From contig JAPWUZ010000014.1 in assembly GCA_028275265.1 (NCBI GenBank), positions 1 through 20,268 of the forward strand: a stretch of 20,268 nucleotides of DNA. Reading direction: 5' to 3'. Origin of the DNA: Armatimonadota bacterium. Lineage in GTDB: Bacteria; Armatimonadota; HRBIN16. Positions 14,654 to 20,268 of this stretch are shown here, piece after piece. Position numbers and translations under genes: made by a program. The notes under the pieces are model-generated. The model made no database searches, had not been told where the DNA came from, and was given only the letters and a program-made list of their open reading frames with translations. Each line of letters starts with the position of its first letter. Within the stretch, counting starts at the first letter, position 1.

Positions 14654-14959
14654 ATGGCGAAGACTCAAATTAACTTGCAAGATGTTTTTTTAAACCAGGT
14701 GCGCAAAGAGAACATTGCCGTCACCATCTATCTGATTGGAGGCGTGCAACTGCGCGGGCTGGTTCGCGGTTTCGATGCCTTCACGGTGCTGCTTGATAGC
14801 CCGGGCAAGCCCACTCAGCTGGTCTACAAACACGCGATTACCTCGGTGGTGCCTTCCAGACCGGTCTCTACGTATCGCCCACCGGATGCTGCGGCACGAG
14901 CGGTCAGCGCACCCGCCGAAGGCGCCGAGAGCACGGAGACGCCTTCCGAGACTGCCTGA
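14654..14959 (+). CDS. hfq: RNA chaperone Hfq
   Basis: A 101-residue Sm-like protein expected to form a ring hexamer that pairs small RNAs with mRNAs. Sm1 is INLQDVFLNQVRKENIAVTIYLIGGVQLRGLVRGFDAFTVLL (6-47), including Q9 and D41. Sm2 is LVYKHAITSVVP (56-67) with the diagnostic YKHA (58-61). The loop before Sm2 (DSPGKPTQ) is about two residues longer than in E. coli Hfq. The rim patch, RRER in E. coli, is RKEN here. The C-terminal tail (72-101) is Ala/Pro/Glu/Thr-rich and acidic. GGAGGGGAG ends 8 nt before ATG 14654, deciding that start over one 24 nt upstream. It follows miaA by 30 nt, and a hairpin terminator follows at 15005. Confidence 0.95.
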   Translation: MAKTQINLQDVFLNQVRKENIAVTIYLIGGVQLRGLVRGFDAFTVLLDSPGKPTQLVYKHAITSVVPSRPVSTYRPPDAAARAVSAPAEGAESTETPSETA

Positions 14960-15004
14960 TCGGTGCGCCGCGGTGACCAGCGGCAAAGGGGCGTTAGATA
15001 CAGA

Positions 15005-15039
15005 GCAATCCCCCTGGCACAGCGAGGGGGGATTGCTTT
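15005..15039 (+). terminator. Hairpin terminator after hfq
   Basis: A perfect 10-bp stem (GCAATCCCCC / GGGGGATTGC) with a 12-nt loop is followed by TTT, with further weak pairing at its base (AGA/TTT). The T-tract is short, so some readthrough into dapF is possible. I found no clear promoter between here and dapF. Confidence 0.7.
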
Positions 15040-15098
15040 GCGGGTTCTCGTAACTGAACATGGAAGTCTACGGAACAGGAGGTTGTGGGGAGCGCAAA

Positions 15099-15938
15099 GT
15101 GCAGTTTACCAAGATGCATGGCATCGGCAACGACTTCGTGGTGCTGGATTGCCTGAAGTCGGAAATTGCCGAGCAGAGTTTGCCTGAAATGGCACGCCGC
15201 CTGTGCGACCGACGGTTCGGCATAGGGGCGGACGGCTTGATTCTGGTGCTGCCTTCGCGGGTAGCGCACCTGCGGATGCGCATGTTTAACCCCGACGGCA
15301 GTGAGGCGGAGATGTGCGGTAACGGTATCCGCTGCTTCGCCAAATATGCCTACGACCGCAAGCACGTCACCAGCACGCAGATGAACGTGGAGACGCTGGC
15401 CGGCGTGAAGTCCCTGAAACTCAGCACGCAGGGCGGCAAAGTCGTCTCCGTCACCGTAGACATGGGCGTGCCCCGCCTTGCGCCGGAGGAGATACCGGTG
15501 CGCGTGGAGGGAGTGGAGAGCGTGATTGGGTATCCTCTGCGTGTGGCGGGCAGAAAATTGGAGTTCACCGCTGTCTCAATGGGCAACCCACACGCGGTTA
15601 TCTTCCTGGACAACGTGGCTACCTTCCCGGTGGAGAAAGTCGGTCCGGAAATCGAGAACCACAAGCTGTTCCCCAAGCGCACGAACGTGCAGTTCGTTCA
15701 GGTGGTGAACACGCGCGAAATTATCGTGCGGACGTGGGAACGGGGCGCCGGCATCACACTGGCTTGTGGCACGGGGGCGTGTGCCTCCGTAGTGGCGGGC
15801 GCGCTGAATAAACTCACAGGGCGCGAGGTTTTGGTACACCTGCCCGGCGGAGACCTACAGGTGGAGTGGCTGGGTGATGGGCGTGTGCTGATGACAGGAC
15901 CCGCCACCGAAGTGTTCGTGGGAGAGATAGAAGTCTGA
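15099..15938 (+). CDS. dapF: Diaminopimelate epimerase DapF
   Basis: A 279-residue PLP-independent epimerase converting LL- to meso-diaminopimelate for lysine and peptidoglycan. It starts MQFTKMHGIGNDFVVLD, exactly as the family does. The two catalytic cysteines are C73 in AEMCGNGIRCFAKYAY and C223 in LACGTGACASVV. Other blocks are RRFGIGADGLILV (39-51), FNPDGSEAEMCGNG (63-76) and MGNPHAVIF (161-169). The start is GTG 15099, with GGGGAG 6 nt upstream. An in-frame ATG at 15060 would add 13 residues absent from homologues and lacks a ribosome-binding site. The aminotransferase gene follows after 19 nt, so the two enzymes are made together. Confidence 0.96.
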   Translation: MQFTKMHGIGNDFVVLDCLKSEIAEQSLPEMARRLCDRRFGIGADGLILVLPSRVAHLRMRMFNPDGSEAEMCGNGIRCFAKYAYDRKHVTSTQMNVETLAGVKSLKLSTQGGKVVSVTVDMGVPRLAPEEIPVRVEGVESVIGYPLRVAGRKLEFTAVSMGNPHAVIFLDNVATFPVEKVGPEIENHKLFPKRTNVQFVQVVNTREIIVRTWERGAGITLACGTGACASVVAGALNKLTGREVLVHLPGGDLQVEWLGDGRVLMTGPATEVFVGEIEV

Positions 15939-15957
15939 ACCGAAGGAGGAGAGAGAT

Positions 15958-17133
15958 TTGCCTGCACGTGCATCTCGTCTGGATAAAACCCCACCCTATC
16001 TGTTTGGCGAAATCGCGAAGCTGAAGGCGAAGGCGCTGGCGGAGGGGCGCGACTTGATAGATTTCGGCATCGGTGACCCCGATCAGCCGACACCGCGCGA
16101 TATTATCGACAATCTGTATGAGGCGGCACAAGACCCCGCCACCCACCGCTATGACGAAACACCTTACGGTGAGCCGTTCTTCCTGCAGGCGGTGGCGGAA
16201 TGGTATCGCCGTCGCTATGCCGTGTCGGTGGACACCGAAGGGGAAATCCTGCTGCTGATAGGTTCCAAGGAGGGTTTAGCCCATCTGGCGTGGGCGTACA
16301 TCGACCCGGGTGACATCGCGCTGGTTCCCGACCCTGCTTACACCGTGTATGCTATCAACGTGCGCATGGCGGGCGGCGAAGTTTACACCATGCCCCTCCA
16401 GCGTGAGAACGGATTCCTGCCTGACCTTTCGGCGATCCCGTCCGAGCTAGCGCGACGGGCGAAGCTGCTGTTCCTGAACTATCCGAACAACCCTACCGGC
16501 GCGGTCGCCACGCAGGAGTTCTACCGGCAGGCGGTGGAATTCGCCCGTGAGTACGACATCCTGCTGGTGAACGATGCGGCGTACTCCGAGGTGGTATACG
16601 ACGGGTATCGCCATCCCAGCCTGCTGCAGATAGAGGGCGCGAAGGACGTCGCGATAGAGTTCAACTCGTTGTCCAAGATGTTCAATATGACCGGGTGGCG
16701 CATCGGTTTTGCGGCAGGCAACCGCGACGCCATCGCCAACCTGAACAAGATGAAATCCTACGTGGACAGCAAGCAGTTCGCCGCTATCTCGCGCGCTGCC
16801 GCATACGCCCTGCTTTACGCCGACAATACCCGCACGCTCAATCTCTACCAGAAGCGGCGGGACATTCTGGTGGAAGGACTTCAGTCCATCGGGTGGGACG
16901 TGCAGAAACCCAAAGCCACCTTCTACGTATGGGTTCCAACGCCCGGCGGCATTTCCTCCATCGAGTTCGCCAAGCAGTTGCTGGAGCAAGCGGGCATTCT
17001 GGCGATACCGGGGATCGGATACGGTGAACATGGCGAGGGCTACGTGCGCTTCTCCATTACCGTCAGCGGTGACCATCATGGCGAGCGGGTGGAAGAGGCA
17101 GTGCGGCGGATACGGGAGCGTTTCGGAAGGTAG
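15958..17133 (+). CDS. dapL: LL-diaminopimelate aminotransferase (DapL-type class I/II aminotransferase)
   Basis: A 391-residue PLP enzyme of fold type I. Seen are LIDFGIGDPDQPTP (33-46), HRYDETPYGEPFFLQAVAEWYRRRY (63-87), LLIGSKEGLAHLAWAYIDPGDIALVPDPAYTVY (99-131), FLNYPNNPTGAVA (172-184), VNDAAYSEVVYDG (204-216) with D206, and the PLP lysine K240 in FNSLSKMFNMTGWRIG. The overall pattern matches LL-DAP aminotransferases, which convert tetrahydrodipicolinate to LL-diaminopimelate in one step. The gene directly upstream, dapF, encodes the next enzyme, strengthening this call over a generic aspartate/alanine aminotransferase. The start is TTG 15958 with AAGGAGGA 7 nt upstream. No intrinsic terminator directly follows; a hairpin lies 75 nt downstream. 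Confidence 0.88.
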   Translation: MPARASRLDKTPPYLFGEIAKLKAKALAEGRDLIDFGIGDPDQPTPRDIIDNLYEAAQDPATHRYDETPYGEPFFLQAVAEWYRRRYAVSVDTEGEILLLIGSKEGLAHLAWAYIDPGDIALVPDPAYTVYAINVRMAGGEVYTMPLQRENGFLPDLSAIPSELARRAKLLFLNYPNNPTGAVATQEFYRQAVEFAREYDILLVNDAAYSEVVYDGYRHPSLLQIEGAKDVAIEFNSLSKMFNMTGWRIGFAAGNRDAIANLNKMKSYVDSKQFAAISRAAAYALLYADNTRTLNLYQKRRDILVEGLQSIGWDVQKPKATFYVWVPTPGGISSIEFAKQLLEQAGILAIPGIGYGEHGEGYVRFSITVSGDHHGERVEEAVRRIRERFGR

Positions 17134-17208
17134 GGTGCAGGGCAGCGGGTCATAGTGTTTACATGCAGGGCGAGCCTCCTGGTGAGCCACCCACCACCTG
17201 ACCTCACA

Positions 17209-17234
17209 CCGCCCACGATTGGAGTCGTGGGCGG
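17209..17234. terminator. Hairpin downstream of dapL
   Basis: A perfect 10-bp stem (CCGCCCACGA / TCGTGGGCGG) with a 6-nt loop, 75 nt after the dapL stop and about 94 nt before the next start. No T-run follows. It could end the dap operon, or it could be a repeat or regulatory stem in front of the next gene. Confidence 0.5.
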
Positions 17235-17327
17235 ATCTACTGCCATTGAACCGGCATCTTGGTAACCTCACCACTGGCCCAGGCGTCTAAAGGGCGACAC
17301 GCTCGGAACAGAGGAGGGCTTCTGACG

Positions 17328-18674
17328 ATGCCATCAGCGCCGCTTTTGCGCGTTCGCGCCGTTACGCGTGAAAGGCAACCGGTAGCGGGAGCGCACATCC
17401 TGCTCTGGCGCATGGTACCCGCCGGTAAACTGCAGCTCCTGCCGGGAGAGTGGAGAACCTCTTCTTCCGGCGAATTGCGCACCCAGCTTCCCCTGTCTTC
17501 TGAACTGCTCTCCATTGCCGGGGAGAACCAGACACCCCTGCGTTTTCTGGTGCTGGCATGGCATCCCCAGGCGGGGTGGGCGTGGAGCATCGGCACGCTG
17601 GATTCGCTGAGGGACGTCAAACTGCGGCTCACTTCGGGGGGACAGGCCACCTTCACCATGCAAAACTGCTTCGGCGAGTCCGCAAAGGGGCTGAAGGGAA
17701 GAACCGTTCAGTTACGGATACCCGGGGTGCCCGCGCCGGTGAACCTGCCCCCGATGCCGGACGCCGTTTTTCAGACGGATGCACAAGGCAAGCTGAGAGT
17801 GTTGTTGCCGGAAGGGGCGACTGCGTTTTGGGCGTGGGGCGGAGAACTGCCTGAGGGGATGCGCCAGAGGTTTCGCGACCCGATGCCGCTCCATGCCGCA
17901 CCGGAACTGCGGGTACGCTATCATTTGGGCACACGAGAGGTACGCGGCCGGCTGATAGACTCTCGCACGGGGCGGCCATTGCACCAGGAGGCAGTGCTGT
18001 TGCATACGGAACCGGGCAAGTGGTTCAAAAGCATTCCTTGCGACTACCTGACCTTCACCGACGCGCAGGGATGGTTCACCGTTTACCTGCCCTATGCTAC
18101 CAGCGGACCCATTGTGCCGACGGTATGCCGCCTGCCGCACGGGGCGGAGGTCTGGGCGAGCCTGTCCCCGCCGGGCACACGCCCGCCTGTAGAGACAGCC
18201 TGTGAGCGATGGGATCTGGGGGAAATCGCCATCAGCGCGCCGGACGGCGTTATTGCAGGCGAGGTAAGGGGAGCCGACGGTAAGCCGGAGCCTTTCGCAC
18301 TGGTTGTTGCGCAGGGCAAAGAGACACCTGTGCCGGCGAGGACTCGGGAAATCGCCTGTCGCGTTACCACATGCAACGGAGTGCGCAAAACCCTGCGACA
18401 GCAAGTGCGCATCGCTGCACCACTTGCCTGTACCTTCACGGATGCACAGGGACGGTTCCGCCTGCTGGTGCGAGCGGGCGAGTGGCAGCTACGGGCGCAC
18501 CCGACGCACGCGCCTAGCGAGCCAGCAGTGGCTTCCATGCCGTCTCTGCCCTGCCAGATACCCTTCGTGAGCACTGATACCCGATGGGTAACCGCACGGG
18601 TATCGACAGGTCAAACGGCAACGGTGCGGCTGCCGCTCAGCGCGGGCGATAGGGTTCGTCTGGTACGGGCGTAG
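17328..18674 (+). CDS. Unrecognised protein with carboxypeptidase-regulatory-like beta domains
   Basis: A 448-residue protein I cannot assign to a named family. It appears to be a chain of beta-sandwich modules. The first (about 1-95) has LLRVRAVTRERQPVAGAHILLWR. The middle has VRGRLIDSRTGRPLHQEAVLLHT and FTDAQGWFTVYLPY. The last has GVIAGEVRGADGKPEPFALVVAQ and FTDAQGRFRLLVRAGEWQLRAHP. The G.v.d..G.p...a.v plus TDAQG.f.. pattern is that of carboxypeptidase-D regulatory-like (transthyretin-like) domains, usually found in surface or adhesion proteins. No signal peptide or membrane segment is visible, so either it stays inside or export is by another route. ATG 17328 has GAGGAGGG 9 nt upstream; an in-frame start 69 nt earlier has no such site. 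It is not clearly in an operon. Confidence 0.7.
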   Translation: MPSAPLLRVRAVTRERQPVAGAHILLWRMVPAGKLQLLPGEWRTSSSGELRTQLPLSSELLSIAGENQTPLRFLVLAWHPQAGWAWSIGTLDSLRDVKLRLTSGGQATFTMQNCFGESAKGLKGRTVQLRIPGVPAPVNLPPMPDAVFQTDAQGKLRVLLPEGATAFWAWGGELPEGMRQRFRDPMPLHAAPELRVRYHLGTREVRGRLIDSRTGRPLHQEAVLLHTEPGKWFKSIPCDYLTFTDAQGWFTVYLPYATSGPIVPTVCRLPHGAEVWASLSPPGTRPPVETACERWDLGEIAISAPDGVIAGEVRGADGKPEPFALVVAQGKETPVPARTREIACRVTTCNGVRKTLRQQVRIAAPLACTFTDAQGRFRLLVRAGEWQLRAHPTHAPSEPAVASMPSLPCQIPFVSTDTRWVTARVSTGQTATVRLPLSAGDRVRLVRA

Positions 18675-18704
18675 TTTCACAGTAGCAGAACTTGGTGTCT
18701 GCCC

Positions 18705-19772
18705 CTAACCATATTGTCCGTATTTGCGCACCAGTTGCACCACCTGCGCATAGCGGGCGAGGCTGACCGTTGGCGGGATGGAGTGGTCGCTGTGGTACAT
18801 GTAACCGCCTCCCTCCATCGCCACTGCCAGCTTGCTACGTATTTCCTCTTCCAGCTCCTCGTCGGTTCCGTAAGCCATCACGTCCGCGCTGATGTTGCCG
18901 AAGAAGACGATTTGCGTGCCGTAGAGCCGCTTCAGCTCGCGCACATCGTTGCCTGCCCGCGCCTCCAGTGGCTGAATGGCGTCGAACCCCGCCTCAATCA
19001 GCAGGGGGATAAACTGTCGCACATCACCGTCGCAGTGCAGCAGCATCGGTATTCCCTGTGCCTCGCACCATGCCTTTACCTTAAGGTGGCAGGGCATCAA
19101 CAGCTCGCGGTAAGCACGGGGCGAAAAGAGCATCCCGTTCTTGTAGCACAGGTCTGAGAAGAACCACAACCCGTCGAAGGTGATGCCTCTCTGCACGCAC
19201 AACTCGCACATCCCCAGCAGGAAGTCGGTGTAGGTGTTCAGGATGTCGGCGATGAGGTCGGGCTGTTCGGCGATCAGGGGCAAGGCGTTCTGGAAGCCCA
19301 TCAGATGGTCCAGGATGTACCACATTGGCTCCACCGGCTCCGCCACCACGAACCAGTCCCGCTCACGCCAAGTGCGGTAGTTCTGTAGCATCCAGTCCGG
19401 AATCCGGTCGGGGCTAACCTGTAGGCGGGCTTTCACCTTAAGCCATTCGTCCCAATTCCGGACGGTGCATTCCAGTCGGGCGGGTGGGGCGTATGAATCT
19501 TTCCATTCCTTGACCACCAGCCCGTTGGCGTTGCGGTAGATGCGCCAGCGGTCGGTCTCTTCCATCATCTCTACCGGCAGCTGCAGCGAGCCATCGAAGC
19601 CGAAACGCTCGATGCGGTCCAGCCCAAAATAGTCCACCGGGTCTACGCCTTCGGGCAAGCCTTCCTGCTGCCAGCGCTGCAGCGTCTCAGGCCAGAAGGT
19701 GATGTCCAGCATGGGCACGCGGTCAGGGATACCACGTTTCAGCGTGATTCGGATGCGTTCTCTTGAGTTCAT
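18705..19772 (-). CDS. UroD-fold protein (uroporphyrinogen decarboxylase / MtaA-like family)
   Basis: A 355-residue protein of the UroD superfamily, which includes haem-pathway decarboxylases and the zinc methyltransferases MtaA/MtbA. It opens RIRITLKRGIPDRVPMLDITFWPETLQRW (6-34) and has DGLWFFSDLCYKNGMLFSPRAYRELLMP (200-227), the strand IPMLLHCDGDVRQFIPLLIEAGFDAIQPLE (241-270), VFFGNISADVM (289-299) and MEGGGYMYHSDHSIPPTVSLARY (319-341). It lacks the arginine-rich N-terminus of true HemE. Where MtaA has HxC and a later Cys, this reads H246-C-D248 and HSDH (327-330). Its ATG overlaps the stop of the MtaB-type gene as ATGA, implying coupled translation and a shared methyl-transfer pathway. The exact reaction is not established. 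A longer in-frame start 120 nt upstream lies inside the mtaB frame and is rejected. Confidence 0.85.
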   Translation of the reverse strand: MNSRERIRITLKRGIPDRVPMLDITFWPETLQRWQQEGLPEGVDPVDYFGLDRIERFGFDGSLQLPVEMMEETDRWRIYRNANGLVVKEWKDSYAPPARLECTVRNWDEWLKVKARLQVSPDRIPDWMLQNYRTWRERDWFVVAEPVEPMWYILDHLMGFQNALPLIAEQPDLIADILNTYTDFLLGMCELCVQRGITFDGLWFFSDLCYKNGMLFSPRAYRELLMPCHLKVKAWCEAQGIPMLLHCDGDVRQFIPLLIEAGFDAIQPLEARAGNDVRELKRLYGTQIVFFGNISADVMAYGTDEELEEEIRSKLAVAMEGGGYMYHSDHSIPPTVSLARYAQVVQLVRKYGQYG

Positions 19773-20268
19773 GCGTTTAGCCCATATTCTGCAGGAATGT
19801 AAAGAGAACCGTAGTTCATGTCTGCCCGCCGGCGGAGCGCATCGGCGTCTTCGGGCAGGTCGGCGATGGCGTCTTCGATCATGCCCAGCCACCGCTCTTC
19901 ACGTGGCTCCGGAGAGAGACTGCCTTCGTTCACCGCACGGCGTATCTCCCCTGCGGCAAAGCGTGCCATCGCCAGCGTGCGGGCGTAGTGGTCGTCGCCA
20001 GCCTCCACGATGCGTTTGCCTGCCTCGTATACCACACTCGGGTCAAGCATCAGCGCTTGCGGGTCGCGATGATGATCGGACAGCACCAACAGGTCGCGTA
20101 GAGCCTTGCCCTGCCCCTGTTGGAGAGCGGTGTTCATCAAACGGCAGTCATAGGCAAGGATTTCGGTGAACACTGCCGGAGCATAGCCGCCCAGCAGGCG
20201 TACGTCCTGCACCGACTCGTTGCTCCACAGGTCACACACCGCCGCGGCGATATTGCCCAGCGGGGAAG
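19769..20268 (-). CDS. mtaB: MtaB-type methanol:corrinoid methyltransferase, C-terminal 165 residues (cut by window edge)
   Basis: The frame is open to the right edge, so only the C-terminal third is visible. It closely follows the end of MtaB, the subunit that moves the methyl group of methanol to a corrinoid protein. The matching blocks, in order, are GNIAAAVCDLWSNESVQ, the Gly-rich LLGGYAP, TEILAYDCRLMNTALQ, KALRDLLVLSDHHRDPQALML, AGKRIVEAGDDHYART, and the closing DLPEDADAL...YIPAEYGL. The order, spacing and wording agree with my recollection of the Methanosarcina enzyme. The zinc ligands of MtaB (a Glu and two Cys) lie in the missing part, so activity cannot be judged. It is followed, with a 4-nt ATGA overlap, by the UroD-fold gene. 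A corrinoid protein (MtaC) would be expected further right. The gene name is by family resemblance. Confidence 0.85.
   Translation of the reverse strand, partial: SPLGNIAAAVCDLWSNESVQDVRLLGGYAPAVFTEILAYDCRLMNTALQQGQGKALRDLLVLSDHHRDPQALMLDPSVVYEAGKRIVEAGDDHYARTLAMARFAAGEIRRAVNEGSLSPEPREERWLGMIEDAIADLPEDADALRRRADMNYGSLYIPAEYGLNA

Noticed and set aside
14960..15098. Possible riboswitch or lysine leader before dapF
   Set aside because: Only the terminator hairpin is evident; the region is too short for a lysine riboswitch and no conserved core was seen.
17171..17208. GC-rich stretch with short repeats (GGCGAGCC / GGTGAGCC) between dapL and the hairpin
   Set aside because: Repeats are too short and imperfect to call an element; they could be debris of a dispersed repeat, but I see no second copy.
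18705..19772. Calling the UroD-fold gene hemE
   Set aside because: The Arg-rich N-terminal substrate motif of true uroporphyrinogen decarboxylase is absent, and the genetic coupling is to an mtaB-type gene, not haem genes.
1..20268. tRNA, rRNA or CRISPR arrays
   Set aside because: Intergenic regions were read for tRNA-like ends, T-loop sequence and regularly spaced repeats; none was found.

Overview
The window reads as a stretch of chromosome from a bacterium of moderately high GC (strong G/C bias at third codon positions). The gene content is mainly housekeeping plus sugar and polysaccharide metabolism. The combination suggests an Armatimonadota-like organism, possibly thermophilic: dapF next to an LL-diaminopimelate aminotransferase, miaA next to hfq, Gfo/Idh next to ThuA, UroD-family proteins with HxD-type motifs, a HEAT-thioredoxin fusion, GH51 and heparinase-type enzymes. 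This assignment is inference; there is no rRNA or other phylogenetic marker to prove it.

Layout. 1-242 (-): N-terminus of a PfkB-family kinase running off the left edge. 380-1817 (+): decayed heparinase II/III-family gene, truncated at its 5' end and frameshifted near its 3' end. 1822-2277 (+): a self-contained unit of promoter, PII-like (PG0541-type) gene and hairpin terminator. 2309-3562 (+): cupin and YdjC/ChbG-family deacetylase, an operon. 3592-5163 (-): MurJ lipid II flippase with a consensus promoter so close to its ATG that the mRNA should be essentially leaderless. 5318-6496 (+): membrane-anchored HEAT-repeat/TlpA-like thioredoxin fusion. 6480-8701 (-): DUF554 membrane protein and a FadD-like acyl-CoA ligase overlapping by ATGA. 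8838-10645 (+): Gfo/Idh/MocA oxidoreductase and ThuA-like protein. 10660-10838: a 179-bp nested inverted-repeat element resembling a MITE. 10886-13291 (-): secreted GH51 alpha-L-arabinofuranosidase with an inserted LamG-like domain. 13292-13678: non-coding, with two inverted-repeat elements and the miaA promoter. 13679-17133 (+): miaA, hfq, dapF and dapL. 17328-18674 (+): unrecognised protein with carboxypeptidase-regulatory-like beta domains. 18705-20268 (-): UroD-fold protein translationally coupled to the C-terminal part of an MtaB-type methanol:corrinoid methyltransferase, which runs off the right edge.

How the parts work together. miaA-hfq is a widely conserved pair (tRNA A37 modification and RNA chaperone). 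dapL plus dapF gives a short route from tetrahydrodipicolinate to meso-diaminopimelate, which feeds the peptidoglycan precursors whose lipid-linked form MurJ flips. GH51, heparinase remnant, YdjC, Gfo/Idh, ThuA and PfkB fit a polysaccharide-degrading lifestyle.

The most interesting item is the mtaB-uroD pair at the right edge. It suggests corrinoid-dependent methyl transfer (perhaps methanol from methyl-esterified plant polymers), with a UroD partner in which both Cys positions of the MtaA zinc site appear to be Asp. Second is the MITE-like element at 10660-10838.
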